Positions 36,620-44,987 of a stretch of DNA of 64,000 nucleotides are shown here, one piece after another. The notes under the pieces were generated by a model. The model was not told the origin of the DNA. It saw only the letters and a list, made by a program, of their open reading frames with translations, and did no database searches. The position numbers and the translations under genes were made by a program. The stretch is from assembly GCA_965279295.1 (NCBI GenBank), contig CBDIHQ010000013.1. One strand, given 5' to 3'. This DNA is from Aquabacter sp965279295. GTDB lineage: Bacteria > Pseudomonadota > Alphaproteobacteria > Rhizobiales > Xanthobacteraceae. Every line of letters begins with the position of its first letter. The first letter of the stretch is position 1.

Positions 36620-39600
36620 GGTCAGCGTGCCCGCCCCCCAGTTTGGTCAGCGTACCGGTTCCGGAAATGTCCCCGGCGAGAGTGGAACTACCCACCAGGT
36701 TAAAAACCAGGGCGGAATTATCGACGACATCACCGGTGATGCCCGCCACAGTCGAGGCTCCGTCGCCGATCTGCAGGGTGCCGGCGGTAATGGTGGTGCC
36801 GCCGGTGTAGGTGCCGGCACCGGTGAGGGTGAGCGTGCCCGCTCCCAGCTTGGTCAGGCTGCCGTTGCCGCTGACGGCGCCGACAAGGGTGAAAGCGTCC
36901 GGCTGATTGAAGATCAACGACCCGTCGTTCAAGACGTTGCCCAGGGCGTTCACGCCATCAACAACGCCGTTGACCAAGCCGTTGCCGATCTGGAGTATCG
37001 AATACGGGTCGATGAGCGTGCCGCCAGACCAGGAATTCGCACCTGTCAGCGTCACAGTCACCTCGGCGCCGACATCCCCGCCCATCTGCCGGAACTGGCC
37101 GATGCCGGTGATGTCGTTGGCAAACACCTCATCCGCATCGTGGTTGATCGCCAACCGGCCGGCCACCAGTCCGGCGCCGGCATTGTAGGAGGTCGCGATC
37201 GGGCCGGTAATGGTACCCGCCGCGGACGTGCCGTCGCCGAGCTGGAGTGTCGCGTTGGAGATGTAGGTGCTGATGCCGGGATCTATATTGCCGAGAATCG
37301 TGGTGATGCTGCTGCCGATGCTCGCCCCACCCACCCCGAACCTTCCGCCGGTGATGCCCTTCGTAACATTCCCGGAATAGGTATAGGCATTGGTACGGTT
37401 AAAGGCGAAGTCACCTGCGTTGATCACGACATCGCCGGTGAGGGAGCCCGTTGTTCCGAACCCGATCAACAGCATACCGGCATTGACCTCGACGCCGCCG
37501 GCCAGGCTCAGGTCGCCCAGAATTGCGACGTATCTGCCCGTATTTTCTTTCACCAGCTTGCCGCTACCGGTGACGTTGCTCGAGAAATTGTAGCCGGTGC
37601 TGGCATCCCCGCCGATGTTGAACGTCAGCGTGCCGGAATTGGCGATACCTACGCCTGCCCCACCAAAGCTGCCGGTGACGCCCGTGCCGTCGCCCAGTTG
37701 GACCGTCGATCCCGACGCGATTGTTACAGCCTCCGCCGCGTCCGCGAGGGCATTGGTGCCCGTCAGCACCAGTGTGCCGCCGCCCTGCATCCGCAGCTTG
37801 CCGTTGGTGACGACACCGGAATAGCTCAGGGTTCCCGTTCGGTCGAAGACCAATGTGCCGCCGCTGCCGGTGGTGCCGTTGGTCACATCGCCATTGCCGA
37901 TCGCACCCGTGGCGCCGCCCGCGCCCACGTAGAGCGTGCGGCCGGCATCAATCACGGTCCCGCCCGCGTAGGTATTGTCGCCGGTGAGCGTGAGCGCCCC
38001 CGCCCCCATCTGCCGCAGCGAGCCCGCCCCGGATACCAGGCCGTCAAATGTGACGGCTCCCGATCGATTGAACGCCAGCCGACCGGCCGTGGGCGTGCTC
38101 GCCCCATCGTCCGTCACGACGCTTCCAGTGATCGACCCGCTTGCCGCGCTGCCCACGATCAGGGTGATGCCAGATATGGAGGTGCCGCCGCTGTAAGTGT
38201 TCGTGCCGCTGAATGTCAGCGTCGTGTTGACACCAGCACCTTGGACCTTCACCGCGCCGGTGCCGGTGCCGGTGATGTTGCCGGCAAAGACGCTTCCGCT
38301 CGCCTGCTGGAACACCAGCACGCCGGGGCCGGTAACCGTGACGTTCCCGACAATGGAACCGGACGTTCCATCGCCCACCCGCAGCACGCCTGCGGTGATG
38401 GTGGTGCCGCCGGTGTAGCTGTTGGCTGCGGTAAGCTGCACTTCGCCGCTGCCCGCCTTGGTGACAGCGCCGGCGCCGGAAATGAGGCCGCCGAATGCCA
38501 GGACGGCACTGTCGTCGCGGTTGAACGCCAGCGTGCCCGCATTGGCCACCGTGCCGAGGATCGAGCCGTTGGCGCCGCCATCGCCGATCTGAAGCGTGCC
38601 GGCGGTGATCGTGGTGTTGCCGGTGTAGGTGTTCGTGCCGGTGAGGACGAGGGTGCCGGTGCCGGTCTTTTCCAGGCCGGTGGTCCCGCCGATGACGGCG
38701 GCTATGGTGGCGTTGACGCCCGTGCCCACCTCGATCTTGGTCTTGCCGGATGCGGCGGCAAGGGTCAGGGTATCCGCGGCCGTATCGCCGCTGATGACAT
38801 AGCCGGCCGTGAGGAAACGCAGCCCCGCGACATTCACCGCGGCTCCGCCCTTGATCACCACCTCGTTGAGGGGAGAGCCGCCGCTTCCGGCGGTGAAGTT
38901 GGCGAAGCCGTCGTCCCAGGTCTCGGTGGTGGTGCCGGCGGAATTGGTCCAGTTGGTGCCCGATGCGGTCCAATCACCGGATCCACCGAAGGGACCGCCA
39001 CCCGCGACACTGGCGCCGTTCCAGTATTGCTCCGGCGGCGGGGCCTCCACCGAAAGGATCAGCAGTTTGCTGGTGGTATTGACGGATATGGTGCCGGTAT
39101 AGCCGGTCGGGAGACTGCCAAGGGTCAACGGGGTCGTTGTGCCGAACGCGCCGGTATAAGAAACAAGCGTATAGTCGCCAGCACCGAAAGACCCATCACT
39201 GGCAACGTTGACGGTGCCACCGTATACATACAGAGATCCGGCTGTAATGAGCGCGGTGGTGGAGGGGGCGCCCAACGTTACCGATACCGTTGAGCCCGCG
39301 CTGAAGAAGAAGCTGCCGGTGGTCAGGCTGGTGCCGCCCGCCCGCGACGCGATCTCCACTGCACCTCCGGCATTGACACAAATGCAGCCGGTTACGGTTG
39401 CGCCTGCGCCTATGATCAAGCGCCCGCCGGATGTGCTCTGGAACATAAAACCGCCAGTGCGGCTGGCGGCGTCCAATATAATGGTGCCGGTCGTGATATT
39501 GAATGATGCTGGATTGTCGGACTGCCCGATCAACGTCCAGGTGGATGTTCCTGTCTTCTGATTGTTGTTAAAGCCAATGAATTTACCCAGGACAGATGCA

Positions 39601-41153
39601 AAGGGGGTCGACAACAGGCTGACGTCGAAAGTGCTGTCCACCGATCCGCCAAGATCCAGCCGTGCGGCATTTGCTCCGCTGTCCCCGCCACGCACCCGGC
39701 CGGTGATGCTCCATCCGTCGCGAAGCTCCAGAATGCTCGCGCTGGATGGCGACGAGAATTCGATGGCATTGTCAGTCGCAATGCCCGTGCCGGACGAGAC
39801 GTTTCCGCCCCCGAGGATGATCTGACCCGCGCCGACCACGTAGATGCCGGGATTGCCGATGGTGCTATCCGGGTTATGCCCGCCCTTGATCGTCCCGTAG
39901 TTTGTGAGCGTAACTGCCCCGAGCGGATTGCTATAAAGGTAGACGCCAGAACCGCCCGCATTGGTGGCGCCGGTGCCCACAGTGTTTCCGCCGGTGATAA
40001 TTCCGGTTGAATTGTTCGTGATGCTTGCGCGCGTGACATTCACAATCTGAATGCCGCTCGCGCCTTGGCCGGGAGAGGCCCCGGTGAATGTATTATAGCC
40101 GCCGTCGCCGCCGCTGATCGTGCCGTTATTGACGATCGTGATGATGCCACCGGCGCCCGATATGCCGGTTCCGCCCGCATAATAGCTGGCACCGCTCGCG
40201 GTGAGTGTACCGCCGAACTCCGTGGTGACATGACCGCCATTGCCACCTGAGATGGTGCCGGAGTTCGTCAGTGTCCCACCACCTGCGGCAAAGACCACGC
40301 CGACGCCGCCGCCGCCGGCGGCACCGACAGTGATCGCATTGCTGCTCGTTGCGGCGCTGGCCGGGTTGCCGCCATCGCCGCCGTTGCCGCCCGTGACGGA
40401 GCCGCCGGCGAGGATCAGAAGCTGGTTGGTGCCCAACGCGAGGTAAGCCCCGGAACCGCCGTAACCGCCGAAGCCGCCGCCCACCGTCGCCGAGCCCAGG
40501 GCGCCGCCGAAGGTGTCGCCACCATCGCCACCGTCACCGCCCTGCACTGCGAATGCGCCGATCGTGTAGACCACGTTCGCGGCATTCAGAACGAGGCCCG
40601 TTCCGCCACTGCCGCCACTTCCGGCGCTGCCGGTATTTGAGGCGCTGGGTGTGCCGGAGGGTGTGGAGGCACTCGTCGAGGAGGATCCACCCCCGCCGCC
40701 GCTGCCGCCCCTCCCGCCAGAGGTCTGCGAACCCGTCGATAGATTGGTTCCGGTTCCGACACCGCCGGCCGTGCCAGCCCCGGTGGCCGCGCCACCGCCG
40801 GAAGGCGTCATGCCGCTGCCCCCGCTTCCGACTAAGCCGCTGGCTCCCTGAGTTCCGCCGTCACCACCGTCACCACCTGTGATGTCGCTCGTGGCACTTC
40901 TCGTGGACGTGGCATTGAAGCCCGCGCCGCCGCCGCCGCCGCCGCCGCCGGACTTGCCTCCACTCGCGCTTGAGCCGGCCGTTCCGTTCACAGAAACTTG
41001 GGCATGCGCCGGGGCCGACAGGATCAGGGCGGAGACAAGGGCCGAACTCAGGAGAAGCGTCCGCCGCAAGGGTGGAGAGAGACCGTCTGCGCTCATGCGC
41101 TTCGCCTTAGGCGCGCAAATTTCCTGGCCCGCGGCAATCTGATTCCGGCTCAT
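36453..41153 (-). CDS. Giant autotransporter, N-terminal part (signal peptide and repeat passenger)
   Basis: This frame encodes the start of the same autotransporter. A signal peptide (RTLLLSSALVSALILSAPAHAQ) is followed by a very Gly-rich region (about residues 55-260, with GGDGGDGG motifs), then beta-helix repeats with NNGTISGG patterns, a WNG cassette and many beta-strand repeats. At about codon 1,506 the sense reading TLTKLG leaves the repeat pattern and becomes Arg/His-rich nonsense (HADRGWRHRQRRHQ), while the pattern resumes in the next frame. Deleting one G from the six-G run there joins both ORFs into about 5,024 residues. The ATG at 41096, with AAGG eight bases upstream, is a better start than 41153 and keeps the whole signal peptide. 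Confidence 0.88.
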   Translation of the reverse strand: MSRNQIAAGQEICAPKAKRMSADGLSPPLRRTLLLSSALVSALILSAPAHAQVSVNGTAGSSASGGKSGGGGGGGGAGFNATSTRSATSDITGGDGGDGGTQGASGLVGSGGSGMTPSGGGAATGAGTAGGVGTGTNLSTGSQTSGGRGGSGGGGGSSSTSASTPSGTPSASNTGSAGSGGSGGTGLVLNAANVVYTIGAFAVQGGDGGDGGDTFGGALGSATVGGGFGGYGGSGAYLALGTNQLLILAGGSVTGGNGGDGGNPASAATSSNAITVGAAGGGGVGVVFAAGGGTLTNSGTISGGNGGHVTTEFGGTLTASGASYYAGGTGISGAGGIITIVNNGTISGGDGGYNTFTGASPGQGASGIQIVNVTRASITNNSTGIITGGNTVGTGATNAGGSGVYLYSNPLGAVTLTNYGTIKGGHNPDSTIGNPGIYVVGAGQIILGGGNVSSGTGIATDNAIEFSSPSSASILELRDGWSITGRVRGGDSGANAARLDLGGSVDSTFDVSLLSTPFASVLGKFIGFNNNQKTGTSTWTLIGQSDNPASFNITTGTIILDAASRTGGFMFQSTSGGRLIIGAGATVTGCICVNAGGAVEIASRAGGTSLTTGSFFFSAGSTVSVTLGAPSTTALITAGSLYVYGGTVNVASDGSFGAGDYTLVSYTGAFGTTTPLTLGSLPTGYTGTISVNTTSKLLILSVEAPPPEQYWNGASVAGGGPFGGSGDWTASGTNWTNSAGTTTETWDDGFANFTAGSGGSPLNEVVIKGGAAVNVAGLRFLTAGYVISGDTAADTLTLAAASGKTKIEVGTGVNATIAAVIGGTTGLEKTGTGTLVLTGTNTYTGNTTITAGTLQIGDGGANGSILGTVANAGTLAFNRDDSAVLAFGGLISGAGAVTKAGSGEVQLTAANSYTGGTTITAGVLRVGDGTSGSIVGNVTVTGPGVLVFQQASGSVFAGNITGTGTGAVKVQGAGVNTTLTFSGTNTYSGGTSISGITLIVGSAASGSITGSVVTDDGASTPTAGRLAFNRSGAVTFDGLVSGAGSLRQMGAGALTLTGDNTYAGGTVIDAGRTLYVGAGGATGAIGNGDVTNGTTGSGGTLVFDRTGTLSYSGVVTNGKLRMQGGGTLVLTGTNALADAAEAVTIASGSTVQLGDGTGVTGSFGGAGVGIANSGTLTFNIGGDASTGYNFSSNVTGSGKLVKENTGRYVAILGDLSLAGGVEVNAGMLLIGFGTTGSLTGDVVINAGDFAFNRTNAYTYSGNVTKGITGGRFGVGGASIGSSITTILGNIDPGISTYISNATLQLGDGTSAAGTITGPIATSYNAGAGLVAGRLAINHDADEVFANDITGIGQFRQMGGDVGAEVTVTLTGANSWSGGTLIDPYSILQIGNGLVNGVVDGVNALGNVLNDGSLIFNQPDAFTLVGAVSGNGSLTKLGAGTLTLTGAGTYTGGTTITAGTLQIGDGASTVAGITGDVVDNSALVFNLVGSSTLAGDISGTGTLTKLGGGHADRGWRHRQRRHQERPGRHASGGRRDDRREGLGHGQHCCDDRGVPGLQPTRHQLCLC
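36635..36640. other. C6 tract that splits the giant autotransporter by one base
   Basis: On the coding (minus) strand the sequence reads CTG followed by five more G, then CGGGC. With one G fewer the frame reads T-L-T-K-L-G-A-G-T-L-T-V-V-G-D, a perfect beta-strand repeat that joins the two ORFs. As given, the N-terminal frame runs on to a stop near 36453 and loses the beta-barrel. The tract may be a slippage site, a mutation or a base-call error in a homopolymer. Confidence 0.8.
38590..39027 (-). repeat. WNG cassette, first copy, in the giant autotransporter
   Basis: This copy begins YWNGASVAGGG and continues with GSGDWTASGTNWTNSAG, a GLRFLTAGYVISGD strand, KTKIEVGTGVN and GLEKTGTGTLVLTGTNTY. 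It lies in the N-terminal frame. It is the most diverged of the three copies, but the order of landmarks is the same. Confidence 0.6.
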
Positions 41154-41882
41154 CCCAACCCACCAAAGAAATCAAAAATTAGAAAAAAATCGTACACACC
41201 TATATGTGCAGCCAGACTATCCGACGCAGAGGGAACATGGCAACCTATCTAGGCTTCCATGTAATCCTCGCCAGAGGCCATGACTAAAAATCAGACTATC
41301 GTATATTTAAAATAATCTTTTGCAAAAATTGAATTTACATGATTTTATTAAAAATAAATACTGTAGTAAATCCATGTTTCCTATCGAATTTAAATATCAA
41401 TAAAAAGTTATAAATTTTATATGTGTATTGTAAATTTATTTTTGACTAAAAAAATTTAAAATGTTTAAATAATTATGTAAACTACACAATGTAAAATAAA
41501 GATACTTCGTGAAACATATTATTACTATAAATTTTATTTGATATGATTGATTGTAATCATGATATAAATCATTGTATAATAATATAATTTTTTTAAATAT
41601 ATTTATGTATTTTTTATTTATATAAAATAATAAACATTTTATGTAATATTTTATATTTTTTGTTATTTTAATGATGAAAATTTATTATCATACTTTTAAT
41701 TGATAATTTTTTACTATAATTAAAAGAATTATAAAATCATTTATTAATTTAATATCAAAAAGATCTTTCTATTCGTCAGTCCTGTGTTGATTCTGGCCGA
41801 GATAAACATATTTCTACTTACAGTATCGTCTATTGATGGCGCTAGCGGAAGCTATGCTGTACGCGACCGCCCCTTTGAGTGT
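41154..41882. other. Extremely AT-rich intergenic tract upstream of the giant autotransporter
   Basis: From about 41281 to 41770 the DNA falls to roughly 10-15% GC (for example 6 G or C in 41401-41460), with long A/T runs, while flanks exceed 60%. No credible ORF, RNA gene or transposon end is seen. The promoter of the autotransporter must lie in or next to it. Such tracts are known targets of xenogeneic silencers, and in alphaproteobacteria of MucR/Ros zinc-finger proteins. The right-hand 110 bases return to normal composition. Confidence 0.7.
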
Positions 41883-42248
41883 TCAAAACGATAGCCTAGC
41901 CGCGCCCGACAATTGCAGCAGCAGGTCCGCCAGATCCTTTGTATTGTCGGGCGAGACGCGGATGGGGGTGCTGCCGTTCTTCGCGCCCAGTTGCTGTCGC
42001 CGCCGCAGAAGCAGGAATGGAATTCCCGCATGGAATTCCCGCGCGGTCTGGATATCCGAGACGGGGTAGGAATTTCCACCTCGGATGTTAACCATCCACG
42101 ATCGCGGCATCGATGGACGCCTCGCGTGCCAGCCGCAAGGCGATGTGCAGGCGTAACGCCGGCCCCCGATCACCTGGGCGCCGAGATCAAGCCGCGTCTC
42201 CTCAATCACCAGAACGATGGTCATTTCGCCTTCAACGACGAGCACCAT
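41883..42248 (-). pseudogene. Broken single-domain response regulator (CheY-like receiver)
   Basis: Reading frames on the minus strand give fragments of a receiver protein of the 'VLVVEDE' type. MVLVVEGEMTIVLVIEETRLDLGAQVIG opens the gene in one frame; LRLHIALRLAREASIDAAIVD follows in a second frame; VNIRGGNSYPVSDI returns to the first; then AGIPFLL, a degraded stretch and TKDLADLLLQLSG. At least two frame changes are needed, and the expected KPY motif is lost. A perfect 13-bp tandem duplication (42017-42029 and 42030-42042) sits inside and explains one shift. It ends 9 bases from the stop of the downstream-facing CMD gene. I consider it dead. Confidence 0.75.
42017..42042 (-). repeat. Perfect 13-bp tandem duplication inside the response-regulator pseudogene
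   Basis: ATGGAATTCCCGC occurs twice without a gap. On the coding strand it lies between the TAR and GIPFLL segments of the receiver, where homologues have no extra residues, and it changes the frame by one base. It is a likely inactivating event. Confidence 0.7.
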
Positions 42249-42257
42249 TGGGCGGCC

Positions 42258-42839
42258 TCAACGGATCTTCCAATCTTGGGTCGCGTCGTCGCTCATCACC
42301 AGGGCATACTCCGGTTCCAGATCCACCTGGAGCGCGGCGAGTACGCGGACCGTCTGGTTGTACCACCCGACCAGAAGGGTCAGTTCCACGAGTTGCCGCT
42401 TGTCCAGGAAGGCCGCCAGGCTCGCCCAGACTTCATCGCTGGCGGTGACATGCAGTGTCAGATCACGGGTGAAGCGGACAATTGCGCGCTCCTTCTCGTC
42501 GAAGACATTGGTGGTCTCGACATCCTGGATCGCGTCGATCTTTTCGCGGGTGAGGCCGGCTTTGAGCCCGGCTTTGTAGTGATGCGCGAATTCGTATTCG
42601 CTGTGCGTCACGCTGCCGACCGTGAGGATGGCAAGCTCCCGGTGGCTGCGTTCCAGCGTGGTGTCGTTGCGCAGGCTGTTACTATAGGCCATGCGCTTGA
42701 TGAACACTGCCGGGGCGTTCAATAGCGCGCGGATGATGTTGGAGACGCCGGTCTCACGCTTGCGCTTGATGTCGTTGAACAGGTCATGGAATTCGGGAGG
42801 AAGGTCGGCCTCCGTCATGCAATAGGGGATACGAGCCAT
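42258..42839 (-). CDS. Carboxymuconolactone decarboxylase family protein
   Basis: The 193-residue protein has the all-helical CMD/AhpD fold, used by gamma-carboxymuconolactone decarboxylase and by peroxidase-like proteins. The helix carrying the active site reads THSEYEFAHHYKAGLKAGL, with Glu and His but no CxxC, so it belongs to the non-peroxidase branch. A strong GAGGAGAGGAAG precedes the ATG. It is the last gene of the minus-strand catabolic operon, 41 bases after a VOC-family gene. A step after ring opening, such as decarboxylation or isomerisation, would fit but is not proven. Confidence 0.9.
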   Translation of the reverse strand: MARIPYCMTEADLPPEFHDLFNDIKRKRETGVSNIIRALLNAPAVFIKRMAYSNSLRNDTTLERSHRELAILTVGSVTHSEYEFAHHYKAGLKAGLTREKIDAIQDVETTNVFDEKERAIVRFTRDLTLHVTASDEVWASLAAFLDKRQLVELTLLVGWYNQTVRVLAALQVDLEPEYALVMSDDATQDWKIR

Positions 42840-42880
42840 CTTCCTCTCCTCATGATCTTTTTGGCCGCAAGGCTGCCGGC

Positions 42881-43228
42881 TTATTTCGCCCGTTCGAGCA
42901 ATTGGACGATGTTGTCGTCCGGGTCGGCGAAGGCCAGGGTCCGTCCGTGGGCGCCCATGTCGCGGCGCGACACCACCCGCGCGCCGAGGGCGGTCACCAC
43001 CGCTTCAATTTGGTCGAGATTGTCCACCGTGAAGACCGCCACGGCGCGACCGATCCCGCTCGCGCTCTCTTCCACCGAGCTTAAGGCAAAGGCGCCGCGC
43101 GGCGTGTTGAACTGCGCCCAGCGGTCGGCATCCGTGAACGAGACCTGTAGGTTCAGCACCTTGGAATAGAATTGGGTGGCCCTGCCGACGTCAGGCACCG
43201 TGTAGTAGGTGGTATGCAATTGGGTCAT
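42881..43228 (-). CDS. VOC (glyoxalase/bleomycin resistance) family protein
   Basis: A 115-residue VOC protein with the paired beta-alpha-beta-beta-beta modules: YYTVPDVGRATQFYSKVLNL at the N-terminus and GRTLAFADPDDNIVQLLE at the C-terminus, the latter with the usual metal-site Glu-bearing strand. The family includes glyoxalase I, extradiol dioxygenases, epimerases and drug-binding proteins. One VOC module means it must dimerise to form a site. It starts five bases after the flavin reductase stop, so the two are probably translationally coupled. The exact role in the catabolic operon is unknown. Confidence 0.9.
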   Translation of the reverse strand: MTQLHTTYYTVPDVGRATQFYSKVLNLQVSFTDADRWAQFNTPRGAFALSSVEESASGIGRAVAVFTVDNLDQIEAVVTALGARVVSRRDMGAHGRTLAFADPDDNIVQLLERAK

Positions 43229-43232
43229 GGGA

Positions 43233-43763
43233 TCACGCGGCCGGCTGGATGTTGTGGAACTGGCCATTGCGATAGAGCAGCGCGTCCCGCTCCTCGCCGA
43301 TGATCTCCACCACCTGGCCGATGAAGACAGTGTGAGTGGCGTAGACGTTCGCGTCCACAACCTGGCAATCGAAGGCGGCAACTGCATCGGGCAAAATGGG
43401 GGTGCCGGATTGGGCCGCGGTCCAGCCTGCATCGGCGAACCGCTCGCCGGGCGGGAGGGAGGGCTGGGAGAAGCGCATTGCGAGGTCGCGATGCTCCCAG
43501 GCCAGGAAATTCACCGCGAAGCGGCCCGACGCCGAGATCATCGGCCCGGTACGTGTGTCGCGGTTGACGCAGACCAGGATCTGCGGCGGCGCCGCGCTCA
43601 CCGAGCAGACCGCCGTCGCCGTCATGCCGCCGAACTCGCCGTCGTGAAGCGTGGTGATGATCGCCACCGGTGCCGGGACATGGCGCAGCGCGGTCTTGTA
43701 GCGCTCCGGTGTGCAGGCAGAAGCGTAGGTCTTCTCGGGGGGAATGCGCGCTGCGGCCAACAC
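43233..43763 (-). CDS. Flavin reductase family protein (FMN-binding split barrel)
   Basis: The protein of about 177 residues has the flavin reductase-like domain: YKTALRHVPAPVAIITTLHDG, GMTATAVCSVSAAPPQILVCVNRDT and FAVNFLAWEHRDLAMRFS. These proteins reduce FMN or FAD with NAD(P)H and deliver it to a partner monooxygenase. The partner is probably the luciferase-like oxygenase at the head of the same gene cluster. A GTG at 43763 behind TTGGAGTAGAGCC is favoured; a TTG at 43790 is possible but poorly placed for a ribosome binding site. Confidence 0.9.
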   Translation of the reverse strand: MLAAARIPPEKTYASACTPERYKTALRHVPAPVAIITTLHDGEFGGMTATAVCSVSAAPPQILVCVNRDTRTGPMISASGRFAVNFLAWEHRDLAMRFSQPSLPPGERFADAGWTAAQSGTPILPDAVAAFDCQVVDANVYATHTVFIGQVVEIIGEERDALLYRNGQFHNIQPAA

Positions 43764-43897
43764 GGCTCTACTCCAACGATTGCTGAGCAATCACCATGGA
43801 GCGTGAGAGGACGAACGCTCCAATACTCTTTTCCTGATCCGTCAGTGCCGCCGAGGCATCTTGTCAGGGCTGGTCCGCCCCGGCGACACCGACCGCC

Positions 43898-44944
43898 TCA
43901 AAGCGGGCGGTCCACAGGTCGCAGAAAGCGGCCGTTCTCGATGCGCATCTCGCCGTCCACATACAAGGTGGGCTGGAGGATCACGCCATCCATGTGGATG
44001 TTCGACATGATGGTGCCGCCTACGTCCACGTTGGTGCCGAGGCCAAAATGCATGGAGCCGAGGATATTCTTGTCCTCGCGCTGGACGCCGCGGATCAGGG
44101 CCTTGGAATTGATGCCCACGGAAGCCTCCGCCGGGCAGAAGGTGGAGTTCTCGTCGCCATATTGCTCGAGATAGTTGCGCAGGAAATGCGCGTCCGGCCC
44201 GCCCTCGATGCCGACAATGCGGCTGTCCTTGATCGTCAGCTCGATGGGGCTCTTGAGTTGGCCGAGCTGGTGCATGCAGAGGTCGATGACCAGCTTGCCG
44301 TTGCCGGTGCCCTCCACGGGGGGAATGTTGAATTCCCCGTTGGGGTATAGGAAGCGCAGCAGGCCGGATTTGCGGTTCTGCACCTTCGACACGTTCTGGA
44401 TCTTGTAGGGGACGAAGTCGTCCGAGGGCATGTTGGGAATGAAGATGCGCCCCTCCACCGAATAGGTGAAGTCGCAGCCGTAGCTGGAGGTGACGCGGCA
44501 CATCTTGGCCTCACGGCCGAAGATGTTGGTGGCGACGTAATATTGCCGGACCGCCATTTCCTTCTGGTTTTCCGTGACCGCTCCGGACTGGAACATCTCA
44601 AGTGTCATGCCGCCATCCATGCAGATGACGGGAACGCCGGCAGCCATGGCGGCCATGTTGGCGGGGCAGTGGAGCATGCCGGTGGACGCGATGAGGATGT
44701 TGACGTCCACCTTGCACATGGCCTCACACACCGCGTCGGGCGGGTTGTAATAGTCGGCGGGGCGGGCATCGAACAGCGAGAGGGTCGCGTCCACCTTCAG
44801 CTCAGAAAGCGTCGCCATCACCACCTGCCAGACCCGTGGGTCGTGGGCGAAGTCACTCACCACCAGCACCTTCATTCCGGGTGTGATGTTCGCGACCAGG
44901 GGTGCGCGGATATATTCCAGGGTTCCGGTGACCAGGGCGTTCAT
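43898..44944 (-). CDS. M29 aminopeptidase / NicX-like metalloenzyme
   Basis: The 348-residue protein belongs to the fold shared by M29 leucyl aminopeptidases and NicX, the Fe(II)-dependent 2,5-dihydroxypyridine dioxygenase. The C-terminal metal region shows GGPDAHFLRNYLEQYGD, then FCPAEASVGIN, GSMHFGLGTNVDVGG (His299) and SNIHMDGVI (His317, Asp319). The HxD pair is shared by both groups. The AEASVGIN stretch looks more like M29 than NicX, which has a His there. So it may be a ring-cleaving dioxygenase, an aminopeptidase or a third activity. Its neighbours (two-component flavin monooxygenase, VOC, CMD, amidohydrolase, transporters) favour a catabolic oxygenase or hydrolase. GGAGGAA precedes the ATG. 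Confidence 0.8.
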   Translation of the reverse strand: MNALVTGTLEYIRAPLVANITPGMKVLVVSDFAHDPRVWQVVMATLSELKVDATLSLFDARPADYYNPPDAVCEAMCKVDVNILIASTGMLHCPANMAAMAAGVPVICMDGGMTLEMFQSGAVTENQKEMAVRQYYVATNIFGREAKMCRVTSSYGCDFTYSVEGRIFIPNMPSDDFVPYKIQNVSKVQNRKSGLLRFLYPNGEFNIPPVEGTGNGKLVIDLCMHQLGQLKSPIELTIKDSRIVGIEGGPDAHFLRNYLEQYGDENSTFCPAEASVGINSKALIRGVQREDKNILGSMHFGLGTNVDVGGTIMSNIHMDGVILQPTLYVDGEMRIENGRFLRPVDRPL

Positions 44945-44987
44945 GGGCTTCCTCCAAGCTTTTTCGAGGCCGGCCCATTCCAGCCGG

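Noticed and set aside
26078..41153. Regularly spaced repeats that might suggest a CRISPR array
   Set aside because: The repeats are in frame, encode GTLTLTG-type beta strands, vary at synonymous sites and have no unique spacers of constant length. No cas gene is present.
41281..41770. AT-rich tract as an insertion sequence or replication origin
   Set aside because: I found no transposase, no terminal inverted repeats, no target duplication and no DnaA-box cluster; only its composition is unusual.
42258..42839. CMD protein as an AhpD-type peroxidase
   Set aside because: The CxxC needed for that activity is absent; the motif is SEYEFAHH.
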